From NCBI RefSeq assembly GCF_018881855.1, contig NZ_JACVPN010000005.1:223287-287286 (forward strand): a DNA stretch of 64,000 bases. The letters run 5' to 3'. The notes under the pieces were generated by a model. That model was not told where the DNA came from. It was given only the letters and a program-made list of their open reading frames with translations, and ran no database searches. This DNA is from Polynucleobacter sp. MWH-Berg-3C6 (lineage in GTDB: Bacteria; Pseudomonadota; Gammaproteobacteria; Burkholderiales; Burkholderiaceae). The position numbers and the translations under genes are program-made. Shown piece by piece: positions 1 to 9,353 of this stretch; within the stretch, counting starts at the first letter, position 1; every line of letters starts with the position of its first letter.

Positions 1-183
1 GGTGGTAATCGTTCAGGCAATCATTTCGAAGCACGTTCGAATGGTTCTGCCGATTCACGTCCAGCACGCTCTGCTGACTCACGCCCTGCTCGTTCCGCTG
101 ACTCACGTCCGGCGCGTCCTGCAGGTCCACGTTTTGCTAAACCAAAGTCTGGCGGTCAACGTCGGAACTTTAGTGGTAGCTAA
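1..183 (+). CDS. C-terminal tail of an unidentified protein (partial, 5' end outside window)
   Basis: An open frame runs in from the left edge in frame 1 and stops with TAA at 181-183, giving 60 residues. The peptide is rich in Gly, Arg, Ser, Ala and Pro and holds three back-to-back copies of the octapeptide SADSRPAR (bases 46-69, 70-93, 94-117), then a basic end, GGQRRNFSGS. Such basic, repetitive, disordered tails are typical of bacterial DEAD-box RNA helicases and other RNA-binding proteins, so a helicase tail is a reasonable guess, but no catalytic domain lies in the window. The three copies differ at synonymous positions, so the peptide rather than the DNA appears conserved. A second frame across the same bases gives a Val/His-rich peptide with no family resemblance and is rejected. 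Confidence 0.6.
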   Translation, partial: GGNRSGNHFEARSNGSADSRPARSADSRPARSADSRPARPAGPRFAKPKSGGQRRNFSGS

Positions 184-185
184 AA

Positions 186-758
186 ATGATTCGCCGTAAT
201 CGTCTCCGTTCTGCATGGAATCGAGTCGGTTCCGGTGAAATTCATCGGGCGCCACGAAAGTGGCAACCTTGGCTTAGCGATACTGGGTCACTCACCCAAA
301 AAATTGAGAAAGCAGTTGGTCAAAAACTCGAAGTTCACGTTTTGCGAGACTGCCCTCAATCACTCAATAGCGACGAGAGTCGCTATTTCCATTTCAAGAT
401 TAGACGCTGCAGAGTACGTGAAGTACTATTGTGCGCAAATAATATTCCCCTAGTGATGGCGCATAGCGTTATTCCCACCCTAAGCTCTAGTGGTAGCAAT
501 CATGCTGTGCTGCGGCTGGGTAGCAAGCCTTTAGGCGCAGTACTCTTTGCCAAAACGCGTAAGCACTCTAAAGCAAAACCGCCACGAGATATTGCACGCT
601 TAGATAAAAGTAGTGCTTTGTGGAAACGGTGTTCCAAGAATTACCCTAAATTGAGTTCGCCCTTATGGGCTCGTCGCACCCTCTATCAACTCAAGGGGCA
701 TCCAATACTAGTAAATGAAATTTTCTTGCCAGCTTTGCTTCAATACTCAAAAGCTTAG
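186..758 (+). CDS. ubiC: Chorismate--pyruvate lyase
   Basis: Predicted to remove pyruvate from chorismate to give 4-hydroxybenzoate, the first committed step of ubiquinone synthesis, in the cytoplasm. The 190-residue product has the family layout: an N-terminal WLSDTGSLTQKI segment (about residues 44-55), a central RRCRVREVLLC strand region carrying the conserved Arg, and the C-terminal SPLWARRTLYQLKGHPILVN then EIFLPAL block that contains the conserved Glu of the lyase site. The E. coli enzyme is about 165 residues, so this one is slightly longer at the N terminus. The ATG lies 2 bases after the preceding stop, suggesting co-transcription with the upstream gene. The stop (756-758) overlaps the convergent hemD stop by 2 bases, with no terminator between them. 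Confidence 0.85.
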   Translation: MIRRNRLRSAWNRVGSGEIHRAPRKWQPWLSDTGSLTQKIEKAVGQKLEVHVLRDCPQSLNSDESRYFHFKIRRCRVREVLLCANNIPLVMAHSVIPTLSSSGSNHAVLRLGSKPLGAVLFAKTRKHSKAKPPRDIARLDKSSALWKRCSKNYPKLSSPLWARRTLYQLKGHPILVNEIFLPALLQYSKA

Positions 759-1579
759 ATTGTTAGCCAGGCTAAACTGGCTTTAATGAGAGCTTCATCA
801 CCAGGATCGGTGGTGAATACTTCACCAAATCCAATTTTCTCTGCCGCATCTGCAATATTGTGATGTGAGCATAAGGCACTTGCATTTTGTAGGCCTTGCG
901 GAAATTGATCCTTTACTGCTTGACCTAAATAACGCACCGCTTCGGATGAAGTCAGCAACCACAGTGATTTTGAAAAATCCATCTCATGGATCGCATGCCA
1001 AGCAGGGTTATCAAGGTCTAAAGGTACACGAGTATATGTAGAAATCGCATCTACTGTTGCCCCAGCCTTTGTAAGTGTGTCAGCCAACCAATCTCGACCG
1101 CCCTCGCCTTTAAAGATAATGACTTTCTTCTTGCTCCAGTCCCAGCCAAGAGCCTGTAACTCCTGCCATAAGCCCTCTGAATCCCACTGCTCATTATTCT
1201 GAGGAATGATTACGGGGGTAGGATTTTTTTCTTCGCCAATACCATGATTTTGTAGTGCTAATTTGCTACTGCCACCCATCACTCCAACGGGAATAATCTT
1301 CTTGGAAAATTCTTGCCAATCACGCTCCAATAAACGCATGACACACTCAATGGCATTGGGACTAACGAAGATTGCAAGATCTGTATCGGTTAAAGCGGTA
1401 GCAATATGATCTGCAAGATGATCATCCGCCTTAGGAACAATTGTGAGCAATGGCAATGAAACGATTTCTGGAAGACTGCGCTTAGCAACGCCACTTTGCT
1501 CGATAGCATTCGTGAGCATCTCGATGAGCTGACGACCTTGACCGCTAGGCCTGGTGACGATGATGGTGTTAGTACTCAT
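755..1579 (-). CDS. hemD: Uroporphyrinogen-III synthase
   Basis: Cyclises hydroxymethylbilane to uroporphyrinogen III, the branch-point tetrapyrrole for heme and siroheme. The 274-residue product begins with the typical IIVTRPSGQGRQLIEML strand-helix and has the two-domain HemD layout; recognisable pieces are LAIFVSPNAIECVMRLL (about residues 88-104), the KKVIIFKGEGGRDWL turn and the C-terminal LWLLTSSEAVRYL segment. HemD sequences diverge strongly, so the immediately upstream hemC on the same strand (14-base gap) is important support. No fused HemX or methyltransferase domain is present. Confidence 0.88.
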   Translation of the reverse strand: MSTNTIIVTRPSGQGRQLIEMLTNAIEQSGVAKRSLPEIVSLPLLTIVPKADDHLADHIATALTDTDLAIFVSPNAIECVMRLLERDWQEFSKKIIPVGVMGGSSKLALQNHGIGEEKNPTPVIIPQNNEQWDSEGLWQELQALGWDWSKKKVIIFKGEGGRDWLADTLTKAGATVDAISTYTRVPLDLDNPAWHAIHEMDFSKSLWLLTSSEAVRYLGQAVKDQFPQGLQNASALCSHHNIADAAEKIGFGEVFTTDPGDEALIKASLAWLTI

Positions 1580-1593
1580 CGCTACTAATATTA

Positions 1594-2568
1594 TTATTTA
1601 GCAATCTTCGGAATCAAATCCGCCGCACCTTGCGCGAGTAAGTCTTGGGCAACAGCTAAGCCTAGTGCTTCTGCATCAGCAAGCGATTGCACCACTCCTT
1701 TGCCATGGGCGAGGCAAATGGCTTTGCCATCGGTACTAGCCACAAAAGAGCGGATTTGTAGTTGGTTTTGATCCCAAGTAGCGTGAGCAGCTAAGGGCAC
1801 TTCACAAGATCCACCTAACTGGCGAGAGACCATCCGCTCGGCAGACACTGCCAACAGCGTTGGCATGTCATTTAAGGGGGCCAACCAGTCTTTGATATGC
1901 GGGTGGGCAGTAAGAGTCTCAATACCTAGGGCGCCTTGGCCAGCAGCTGGGGTATAGGGATCGTACGGCAAGAAGGCTCTAATGCGAGAGGCAAGGCCTA
2001 AACGCTTTAAGCCAGCTGCTGCCAAAATAATGGCTTGGTACTCACCACGATCTAGCTTACCCATGCGGGTATCTAAATTACCGCGTAGTGGCTCAATCAC
2101 TAGATGGGGAAACTTTGCTCGCAGCACTGACTCACGGCGCAGACTCGATGTCCCCACAATGGCACCTTTTGGAAGATCTTCAAGACTGGCATAGTCATTA
2201 GAAACAAAGGCGTCCCTGGCATCTTCTCTAGCCATCACGCACGTTAAATCAAAACCGTCTGGCATGACCATGGGTACATCTTTTAAGGAATGGACTGCCA
2301 AATCCGCTCTGCCGTCTTCTAGGGCAGTTTCGAGCTCTTTGACAAACAGACCCTTACCACCCACTTTAGATAAGGCCTTATCCAAAATCTGGTCCCCCCG
2401 GGTGGTCATCCCCAAAATCTGGACATCACAGCCTGGATAGAGCTTTTGCAGGCAGGCTTGCAGGTGCTGGGCCTGCCACATGGCTAGGCGGCTTTCGCGA
2501 GAGGCAATCACTAGGCGCTTGGGGGCCGCAGGGGTAGTACCAGAGGGGGAATTTAGGGTTTGGGACAT
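1594..2568 (-). CDS. hemC: Hydroxymethylbilane synthase (porphobilinogen deaminase)
   Basis: Joins four porphobilinogen units into hydroxymethylbilane in heme synthesis. The start at 2568 (protein [10 protein letters not shown]...) is preferred over an upstream in-frame codon because the conserved core begins shortly after it with [20 protein letters not shown] (about residues 18-37). Other family blocks are [30 protein letters not shown] and [11 protein letters not shown]. The dipyrromethane-cofactor cysteine sits in [14 protein letters not shown] at about residue 255. The length of 324 residues is normal. It heads a hemC-hemD unit; its start is 43 bases from the divergent argH start, so both promoters must fit in or beside that short gap. 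Confidence 0.95.
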   Translation of the reverse strand: MSQTLNSPSGTTPAAPKRLVIASRESRLAMWQAQHLQACLQKLYPGCDVQILGMTTRGDQILDKALSKVGGKGLFVKELETALEDGRADLAVHSLKDVPMVMPDGFDLTCVMAREDARDAFVSNDYASLEDLPKGAIVGTSSLRRESVLRAKFPHLVIEPLRGNLDTRMGKLDRGEYQAIILAAAGLKRLGLASRIRAFLPYDPYTPAAGQGALGIETLTAHPHIKDWLAPLNDMPTLLAVSAERMVSRQLGGSCEVPLAAHATWDQNQLQIRSFVASTDGKAICLAHGKGVVQSLADAEALGLAVAQDLLAQGAADLIPKIAK

Positions 2569-2611
2569 AGCATTTAAAATAATTAAAGACCTACACCAAT
2601 ATACTGTGTTT

Positions 2612-4030
2612 ATGAGCTCATCTAAAAATTCCTTAGCCAACAAAGCCCAAGCTTGGTCGGCCCGTTTTGCCGAACCAGTGGACGAACTTGTCCAGCGCTA
2701 TACCGCCTCTATTGGCTTTGATCAACGTTTTGCCATGGTCGATATTGCCGGCTCCCTGGCCCACGCCCAAATGTTGGCAGCCCAAAAGATCATTAGCGCT
2801 CAAGATTTAGCTGATATTGAAAAGGGTATGGCTCAAATTAAAAGTGAGATTGAATCTGGCCAGTTTAATTGGCAGCTAGCACTAGAAGATGTGCACCTCA
2901 ATATTGAAGCACGCCTTACTGAATTGGTTGGCGATGCAGGAAAGCGTTTGCATACTGGTCGTTCACGCAATGACCAAGTCGCTACTGATTTACGTTTATG
3001 GTTGCGTGGCAGCGTTGATGAAATTTCCGCTACTCTCAAAACCTTGCGTACTGCGCTATTAGATTTAGCAGAAAAACATGCTGGCACTATCATGCCTGGT
3101 CATACTCATTTGCAAGTTGCGCAGCCTATTACTTTTGGCCATCACCTTATGGCCTATTACGAAATGTTTAGTCGTGATGCCAGTCGCTTGACTGATCTGC
3201 GCGCACGCTTTAATCGCCTTCCTTTAGGTGCAGCCGCTTTAGCTGGTACCACCTACCCAATTGATCGGGAACAGGTAGCCAAGACTCTCGGCTTTGATGG
3301 CATTTGCAATAACTCATTAGATGCAGTCTCGGATAGAGACTTTGCGATTGAGTTCTGCGCCTTTGCTTCCATTCTGATGATGCATGTGTCACGCCTCTCC
3401 GAAGAACTTGTGCTTTGGCTTAGTCCACGTTTTGGCTTTATTGATCTGCCGGATCGCTTCTGCACTGGTAGCTCCATCATGCCGCAGAAAAAGAATCCTG
3501 ACGTTCCTGAATTAGCGCGCGGCAAGACTGGTCGCGTTTATGGTGATCTCATGTCTTTATTGACGCTAATGAAGAGTCAACCGCTTGCCTACAACAAAGA
3601 TAATCAAGAGGACAAAGAGCCTTTATTTGATGCAGTAGATACCGTACAAGATACCTTGCGTATTTTTGCTGATATGGTCCCGCATATCGATGTTAAGGCT
3701 GATGTCATGAAAGCAGCTGCTGAAGAAGGTTTTGCCACAGCAACTGACCTGGCTGATTACTTGGTTAAAAAAGGCCTCGCATTCCGTGATGCACACGAAG
3801 CCGTTGCTCATGCAGTTAAAGCATGTGTTGGCAGAAACTGCATGCTTACTGACTTGAGTTTGTCGGAATTACGCTTTGCTTGTGGCCTCGATAATCGCCC
3901 TGAACTTATCGGTGATGACGTCTTTGCCTTGCTCACCGTCGATGGTTCTGTGCAATCACGCCAGCATGCTGGAGGCACAGCCCCTTCTCAAGTACTTGCC
4001 GCCATCAAACGGGGTCGTGCAGACCTCTAG
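2612..4030 (+). CDS. argH: Argininosuccinate lyase
   Basis: Splits argininosuccinate into arginine and fumarate, the last step of arginine synthesis. The product from ATG 2612 ([15 protein letters not shown]...) is 472 residues; the in-frame extension back to 2480 runs antisense through hemC and is not family-like. The fumarase/aspartase superfamily signature [12 protein letters not shown] lies at about residues 286-297, and the conserved [18 protein letters not shown] and [17 protein letters not shown] blocks are present. It is followed 5 bases later by the TRAP small permease, so the permeases probably share its transcript. Confidence 0.96.
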   Translation: MSSSKNSLANKAQAWSARFAEPVDELVQRYTASIGFDQRFAMVDIAGSLAHAQMLAAQKIISAQDLADIEKGMAQIKSEIESGQFNWQLALEDVHLNIEARLTELVGDAGKRLHTGRSRNDQVATDLRLWLRGSVDEISATLKTLRTALLDLAEKHAGTIMPGHTHLQVAQPITFGHHLMAYYEMFSRDASRLTDLRARFNRLPLGAAALAGTTYPIDREQVAKTLGFDGICNNSLDAVSDRDFAIEFCAFASILMMHVSRLSEELVLWLSPRFGFIDLPDRFCTGSSIMPQKKNPDVPELARGKTGRVYGDLMSLLTLMKSQPLAYNKDNQEDKEPLFDAVDTVQDTLRIFADMVPHIDVKADVMKAAAEEGFATATDLADYLVKKGLAFRDAHEAVAHAVKACVGRNCMLTDLSLSELRFACGLDNRPELIGDDVFALLTVDGSVQSRQHAGGTAPSQVLAAIKRGRADL

Positions 4031-4035
4031 ATCGC

Positions 4036-4587
4036 ATGGGGTTTTGGTCCAAGCTATCTGCGGGTATTGATCGCGTAAACCAACTGCTGGGCAAAGCGGC
4101 CAGCATCATGATCCTACTGTCTTGCGTGGTATCAGCAGCTAATGCCCTGCTTCGCTATGGCTTAGATATCAGCAATAACTGGCCTCTTGAGCTGCAATGG
4201 TATTTATTTAGTGCCGCAGTCATGTTAGGCACAGCCTACACACTCAAACGCAATGAGCATGTCCGAGTAGATTTAATTTACTCACGTCTGTCAGATCGTG
4301 GTCGTATTTGGGTAGATTTATTTGGCTTTATTTTGTTCTTAATGCCAGCTTGTATTTTATTTACCTGGCTCTCCTGGACGACTCTTTTTTATCCATCCTG
4401 GTTAGTCATGGAACACTCTTCCAATTCTGGCGGCTTAGCGCGTTACCCCATCAAATTTGTTGTACCGTTTGGTTTTTTCATGCTGAGCTTGCAAGGCCTC
4501 TCAGAAATCATCAAACGAATTGGCGCACTCAAAGGCGAAATGACTTTGCCCGCTGAAGATCTTCGTTACGAAAAGCCAATGCAATGA
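4036..4587 (+). CDS. TRAP transporter small permease (DctQ type)
   Basis: Small membrane subunit of a tripartite ATP-independent periplasmic (TRAP) transporter, which imports organic acids or similar solutes using a sodium or proton gradient. The 183-residue protein shows four hydrophobic segments, including IMILLSCVVSAANALLRY near the N terminus and YLFSAAVMLGTAYTLKRNEHVRVD, the characteristic DctQ motif region (about residues 56-78). ATG 4036 is 5 bases after the argH stop. The reading frame overlaps the large permease by 4 bases (ATGA), implying coupled translation. No periplasmic binding protein gene is adjacent, so the substrate cannot be inferred. Confidence 0.88.
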   Translation: MGFWSKLSAGIDRVNQLLGKAASIMILLSCVVSAANALLRYGLDISNNWPLELQWYLFSAAVMLGTAYTLKRNEHVRVDLIYSRLSDRGRIWVDLFGFILFLMPACILFTWLSWTTLFYPSWLVMEHSSNSGGLARYPIKFVVPFGFFMLSLQGLSEIIKRIGALKGEMTLPAEDLRYEKPMQ

Positions 4588-6113
4588 TTTCATTGGAGTG
4601 GATGCCTCCCCTGATGTTTGGCGGCCTGATCGTCTTTATGCTGATTGGCTTCCCCGTAGCTTTCTCCTTAATGGCTACTGCCTTATTCTTCTCAGTCATT
4701 GCTATCAGCGAAGGCTTTTTTGGTATGCCATTTTTGCAAGCCATTCCGCAGCGCATCTTTGGCAGCGTTCTAGCAAATGATCTACTTCTGGCGATTCCAT
4801 TCTTCACTTTTATGGGCGCCATTCTTGAACGCTGCGGCCTTGCTGAAGAGATGCTGGACTCCATGGGTCAACTCTTTGGCAGAATTCGAGGTGGTCTAGG
4901 CTATTCCGTCATCATTGTTGGGTTTATTCTCGGTGCTATTACTGGCACCGTGGCTGCTCAGGTCATTGCTATGGCAATGATTGCTCTTCCAGTCATGATG
5001 CGCTATGGCTACAACATGCGCTATGCCACAGGTGTTCTAGCAGCCTCTGGCACGATTACCCAATTAGTGCCGCCATCTCTTGTTCTCATTGTGTTGGCAG
5101 ATCAACTCAAGACTCAAAGTGGTAGCGCTGATGTGGGCAGTATGTATCTTGGTGCTTGGGGACCATCACTACTCCAGATCGCCCTCTTTGCCCTCTATAC
5201 ATTTCTCTTAAGCCGTATTCGACCAGACTATTTGCCAGCAGTTCCTGAAAGCGAACTGACTCTCAAGGGGTGGGCACTCTGGAAAAAATGTCTGATGGGA
5301 ATCATTCCCTCTGCAGTGCTCATCTTTTTAGTCCTTGGTACCATCATGACTGGTATTGCAACCCCAACAGAATCTGGTGCCATGGGTGCAATGGGCGCCC
5401 TCCTTTTAGCTTGGCTGCGCAGAGCCAGTATTCCGAACCTGAGAGGGTTAATTCAGGAGGCTTATCAAAACACGATGCGCATTACTGCGATGGTGGTCTT
5501 TATTTTGATTGGCTCAACTTGTTTCTCAGTAGTGTTTCAGGGGGTAGATGGTGGGCAATGGGTTGAGGCACTCTTTGCGGATTTGTCTGGTGGCTGGGTT
5601 GGCTTCTTAATTATCGTTAACCTCTTCGTCTTTTTCTTGGCATTCTTCTTAGACTTCTTTGAAATCGCCTTCATCATCGTGCCAATGCTTGCGCCAGTAG
5701 CTGTGAAATTACTGTCACCCGTTCTACTGGATACTATGAATGGAAATCCACAGGCTGCAGCTAGTGCCGCACTTGTCTGGTTTGGCGTGATGCTCTGCGT
5801 CAACATGCAAACCTCATTCATGCACCCTCCATTTGGTTTTGCTCTTTTCTACCTTAGGGGTGTAGCACCAAAAGAGGTGAAGAGCAGCGATATCTATTGG
5901 GGAGCATTGCCATGGGTGGGATTGCAGCTCATCATGGTGGCAGTGGTGATTGCCTTCCCTGCACTGGTGACCACACTACTGGATAAACCGGCAGCCGTTG
6001 TTCAAAGCCAGGACTTTAACTTTACAGACACTGAAGAATCCAAATCAGAGTCGCCCAGCAAGGTAGATGAAGATGCGCCGGTGAGCTTTCAGCTTGATAA
6101 GCCAGTTAAATAA
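4584..6113 (+). CDS. TRAP transporter large permease (DctM type)
   Basis: Large, substrate-translocating membrane subunit that works with the preceding small permease. The 509-residue protein has about a dozen hydrophobic helices and DctM family features: LLAIPFFTFMGAILERCGLAEEMLDSM, GAITGTVAAQVIAMAMIALP, and GTITQLVPPSLVLIVLADQL. It is longer than classic DctM (about 425-440 residues), owing to a longer central region and a charged soluble C-terminal tail after about residue 470 (FTDTEESKSESPSKVDED), as in the subfamily often labelled mannitol/chloroaromatic. A rho-independent terminator directly follows the stop. Confidence 0.9.
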   Translation: MISLEWMPPLMFGGLIVFMLIGFPVAFSLMATALFFSVIAISEGFFGMPFLQAIPQRIFGSVLANDLLLAIPFFTFMGAILERCGLAEEMLDSMGQLFGRIRGGLGYSVIIVGFILGAITGTVAAQVIAMAMIALPVMMRYGYNMRYATGVLAASGTITQLVPPSLVLIVLADQLKTQSGSADVGSMYLGAWGPSLLQIALFALYTFLLSRIRPDYLPAVPESELTLKGWALWKKCLMGIIPSAVLIFLVLGTIMTGIATPTESGAMGAMGALLLAWLRRASIPNLRGLIQEAYQNTMRITAMVVFILIGSTCFSVVFQGVDGGQWVEALFADLSGGWVGFLIIVNLFVFFLAFFLDFFEIAFIIVPMLAPVAVKLLSPVLLDTMNGNPQAAASAALVWFGVMLCVNMQTSFMHPPFGFALFYLRGVAPKEVKSSDIYWGALPWVGLQLIMVAVVIAFPALVTTLLDKPAAVVQSQDFNFTDTEESKSESPSKVDEDAPVSFQLDKPVK

Positions 6114-6141
6114 AAATGCCCCGCTTCTGCAGGGCATTTTT
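6113..6141 (+). terminator. Rho-independent terminator of argH-TRAP unit
   Basis: Starting at the large permease stop codon, AAATGCCC and GGGCATTT form a GC-rich stem around a short loop, followed by TTTTT. The A-run on the left also makes it a plausible bidirectional terminator for the convergent decarboxylase gene ending at 6162. Confidence 0.8.
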
Positions 6142-6161
6142 CACTCAAGCCTCAAGAAACT

Positions 6162-8429
6162 TTAAAGCGTAATATCGCGCTCTTGTCTGACGCAATCGAC
6201 GTAGTATTCACTGCGTCCATCGACATCCACCTTCACTAGGCCATGAATATCGGTTTCAAAGCCTGGGAACTTCTCATTGAAGTCTCTTGCGAAGTAGAGA
6301 TAGTCAACGATGCGCTTATTAAAACGCTCACCAGGGATCAGTAGTGGAATACCTGGCGGGTATGGCGTTACCAGCATTGCAGTTACGCGCCCCTCTAACT
6401 TATCAAGCGGCACACGATCAACTTCTTTATGCGCCATCTTGGCCCAAGCTTCTGAAGGCATCATGGCTGGGACCATATCGGAGGTATACATTTCAGTAGT
6501 CATGCGAGCTACATCACGGCCCTTATAGAACTCATGGATCTGCTGACAAATATCTTTCAGGCCGACGCGCTCATAGCGTGGGTGCTTCGCAACAAACTCG
6601 GGAAGCACTTTCCACAAAGGCGCATTCTTATCAAAGTGATCTTTGAATTGCTGCAGTTCAGTTACGAGCGTATTCCAACGACCCTTAGTAATGCCGATCG
6701 TAAACATAATGAAGAAAGAGTACAGACCGCACTTCTCAACAATCACTCCATGTTCAGCAAGATACTTAGTCACAATGCTTGCAGGGATACCCATTGAACC
6801 AAAGTGGCCCTCGATATCCAATCCCGGCGTAACTACCGTAGCCTTAATTGGATCCAGCATATTGAAGTCTTTAGCTAACTTACCAAAATCGTGCCATGAG
6901 GCATTGGGCTCTAAAATCCAGTCTGAACGTTCGCCAATACCCTCTTCCGCCAAATGATCTGGGCCCCAAACTTTGAACCACCAATCGGCGCCAAACTTGT
7001 CATCTACCTCACGCATCGCACGACGGAAGTCCATTGCTTCTGCAATCGACTCTTCCACCAAAGTAGTACCACCAGGTGATTCCATCATGGCAGCAGAAAC
7101 GTCACAGGAAGCAATAATGGCGTACTGTGGGCTAGTAGAGGTGTGCATTAAATACGCTTCGTTGAAACAATCGCGATCCAACTTCGTCTCTTCAGCGTCT
7201 TGAACCAATACCTGTGAAGCTTGTGACAGACCAGCTAAGAGCTTATGGGTCGACTGGGTCGCAAACATCAAACTCTTCTGGGTACGTTTGCGATCAGAGC
7301 CAATGGCATGCATGTCTTTATAGAAAGGATGGAATGCAGCATGCGGCAACCAGGCTTCGTCAAAATGCAATGAGTCAACTTTGCCATCCAGCATCTCTTT
7401 GATCATCTCGACGTTATAGACAATACCGTCATAGGTACTCTGAGTTAGCGTCATTACGCGCGGCACTACATTTTTATTCTTAATAAATGGATTTGCATCA
7501 ATCTTCTTCTTGATATTGGCCCACTCAAACTCTTCTTTCGGAATAGGGCCAATAATGCCAAGGTGATTACGAGTTGGCATTAAGAAAATCGGAATCGCGC
7601 CCATCATGGTGATCGAATGAATCACCGATTTATGGCAATTGCGATCTACCAGCACTACGTCGCCAGGAGCAACTGTAGAGTGCCAAACAATTTTGTTAGA
7701 TGTAGATGTGCCATTAGTAACAAAGAACAAATGGTCGGCATTAAAGATGCGGGCAGCATTGCGCTCGCTCTGTAGTACTGGGCCAGTATGGTCTAGCAGC
7801 TGACCAAGCTCCTCTACAGCATTACAAACGTCAGCCCGTAGCATGTTCTCACCAAAGAACTGATGGAACATTCGGCCTACTGGACTCTTTAAGAAGGCAA
7901 CACCACCTGAGTGACCGGGGCAATGCCAGGAATAAGACCCTTCAGAGGCGTAATTCGTTAATGCGCGAAAGAATGGTGGCGCCAAAGAATCAAGATATAC
8001 CTTTGCTTCACGAATAATGTGGCGCGCTACAAATTCTGGGGTGTCTTCATTCATATGAATGAAACCGTGCAACTCACGCAAGATGTCATTTGGCATATGA
8101 CGTGAGGTACGAGTCTCGCCGTATAAGAAGATTGGAATGTCTTCATTCCGTTTACGTACTTCAGTAATAAAAGCGCGTAAATTATTCAGGGCCGGCAAAT
8201 CATGATCTTCAGAATCAGAGTCAAATTCTTCATCATCAATCGAAACGATGAACGAGGACGCGCGGGAAGCCTGTTGCGCAAAAGAGGTCAGGTCGCCATA
8301 GCTTGTTAAGCCAATGACTTCCATGCCTTCCTGCTCAATTGCCTCGGCAAGGTCGCGAATACCCGAACCCGAAATATTTTCGGAACGAAAGTCCTCATCA
8401 ATGATGATGATTGGGAAACGAAATTTCAT
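6162..8429 (-). CDS. Orn/Lys/Arg decarboxylase, class III fold (PLP), LdcA/AdiA-like
   Basis: PLP enzyme expected to decarboxylate lysine, arginine or ornithine to the matching amine, consuming a proton. The 755-residue product from ATG 8429 has the N-terminal receiver-like wing domain (FPIIIIDEDFRSENISG), the PLP core with SWHCPGHSGGVAF, the cofactor-binding lysine in ATQSTHKLLAGLSQAS (about Lys396), the LHFDEAW aspartate, and the C-terminal domain with PYPPGIPLLIPGERF. From memory it is closer to the Pseudomonas LdcA type than to E. coli SpeC, but the substrate cannot be fixed from sequence alone. Start 8429 is favoured because the next upstream in-frame codons lie inside the kir gene. Its ATG overlaps the kir stop (bases 8426-8429, ATGA), so translation of the two is probably coupled. 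Confidence 0.9.
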   Translation of the reverse strand: MKFRFPIIIIDEDFRSENISGSGIRDLAEAIEQEGMEVIGLTSYGDLTSFAQQASRASSFIVSIDDEEFDSDSEDHDLPALNNLRAFITEVRKRNEDIPIFLYGETRTSRHMPNDILRELHGFIHMNEDTPEFVARHIIREAKVYLDSLAPPFFRALTNYASEGSYSWHCPGHSGGVAFLKSPVGRMFHQFFGENMLRADVCNAVEELGQLLDHTGPVLQSERNAARIFNADHLFFVTNGTSTSNKIVWHSTVAPGDVVLVDRNCHKSVIHSITMMGAIPIFLMPTRNHLGIIGPIPKEEFEWANIKKKIDANPFIKNKNVVPRVMTLTQSTYDGIVYNVEMIKEMLDGKVDSLHFDEAWLPHAAFHPFYKDMHAIGSDRKRTQKSLMFATQSTHKLLAGLSQASQVLVQDAEETKLDRDCFNEAYLMHTSTSPQYAIIASCDVSAAMMESPGGTTLVEESIAEAMDFRRAMREVDDKFGADWWFKVWGPDHLAEEGIGERSDWILEPNASWHDFGKLAKDFNMLDPIKATVVTPGLDIEGHFGSMGIPASIVTKYLAEHGVIVEKCGLYSFFIMFTIGITKGRWNTLVTELQQFKDHFDKNAPLWKVLPEFVAKHPRYERVGLKDICQQIHEFYKGRDVARMTTEMYTSDMVPAMMPSEAWAKMAHKEVDRVPLDKLEGRVTAMLVTPYPPGIPLLIPGERFNKRIVDYLYFARDFNEKFPGFETDIHGLVKVDVDGRSEYYVDCVRQERDITL

Positions 8430-9340
8430 AAAAACTCCCCTGCTATACGGTCCGATGCATTCGGAACCCACTTCTCAAAATTGGTAAGGTCAATTACCCG
8501 ACCTCCATCCGGCGAAACCGTGACTATATCGACAAATGTCGCATTTTGCTGGACATCTCCAGGTAAGTAAACATGGCGGGCATAAACCTGGTTTGCAAGG
8601 CTCTCATGGTAGCCAGTAAAGGTAATCAATAGGTGCCAATTGCCATTGAGGGCACTATTACCCAAATAGTCATTTAGCGCGCTGGTCTCATCAATGCTAT
8701 GCATCGCCATCCAGGTCAAAGAAAAGACCGGACTTTCAGAGCGATGTAAGGGTAGCTCCACTGATCGACGATAGCGCTCGCCCTCTGAGGTCATACTCTC
8801 AGCAATGAGCCACAGTCGAAGTTGGGCCTCAACAATATGAGAGCTACGATCATTGGCAACCCTGAACTTCAATGTCTTAATACCATCGTGATTGCCCACT
8901 ACCGCCACCTTAGAGAAACGTACTCCAGCAGTAGGCCTTGTAAAGCGCGCGAAGGCTAAACCCGTTGTTAAAGCAGAATAGACAATTCCGAAAAATGCCT
9001 CGAAGGTCACAATCGCGTTTGGCCAAGAACCCACTGGTGTCATCCGACCATAACCAATCGTTGCCATGGTTTGCACACTAAAGAAAAAAACATCCAAGAG
9101 CGAGCCAGGCTGAGCATGAGTAATTGCGCCATCACCACAAGCGAGATAGGCGAATGCAAATAAAAGATTGGCGCCTAGATAGACCGCGATGACCAGCAGC
9201 AAGAAGCTAGCCCAGCTTGTACCTAAAAGCCAGTGGTAGAAATTGTTTTCTGGGCGCGCTACTTCAGATCGCGTAAGGGTTGCGCGGTATTCATCTAAGT
9301 CAATACGCGCAGGGCGGCGATTGATAAGAAATTTACGCAC
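8426..9340 (-). CDS. Inward-rectifier-type potassium channel (KirBac)
   Basis: Predicted tetrameric K+ channel of the inner membrane. The 304-residue protein has a cytoplasmic slide-helix region (about 35-42), a first membrane helix (43-65), a pore helix and selectivity filter TIGYG (94-98), a second helix (108-131) ending TGLAFARFTRPTAGVRFS, then the beta-rich cytoplasmic Kir domain to about residue 290. TM2 matches KirBac1.1 closely as I recall it, including the Glu at about residue 114; the position equivalent to the rectification controller appears to be Ser122, which would predict weak rectification. The start is GTG (9338-9340), 13 bases after dcd, with only a weak ribosome site; no internal ATG would keep TM1. 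The stop overlaps the decarboxylase ATG. Confidence 0.92.
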   Translation of the reverse strand: MRKFLINRRPARIDLDEYRATLTRSEVARPENNFYHWLLGTSWASFLLLVIAVYLGANLLFAFAYLACGDGAITHAQPGSLLDVFFFSVQTMATIGYGRMTPVGSWPNAIVTFEAFFGIVYSALTTGLAFARFTRPTAGVRFSKVAVVGNHDGIKTLKFRVANDRSSHIVEAQLRLWLIAESMTSEGERYRRSVELPLHRSESPVFSLTWMAMHSIDETSALNDYLGNSALNGNWHLLITFTGYHESLANQVYARHVYLPGDVQQNATFVDIVTVSPDGGRVIDLTNFEKWVPNASDRIAGEFL

Positions 9341-9353
9341 TACCGTGAATAAC

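Noticed and set aside
2..199. Frame of 65 residues rich in Val, His and Leu at the left edge
   Set aside because: It is the out-of-frame reading of the SADSRPAR repeat region; frame 1 gives a low-complexity basic tail ending in a clean stop just before ubiC.
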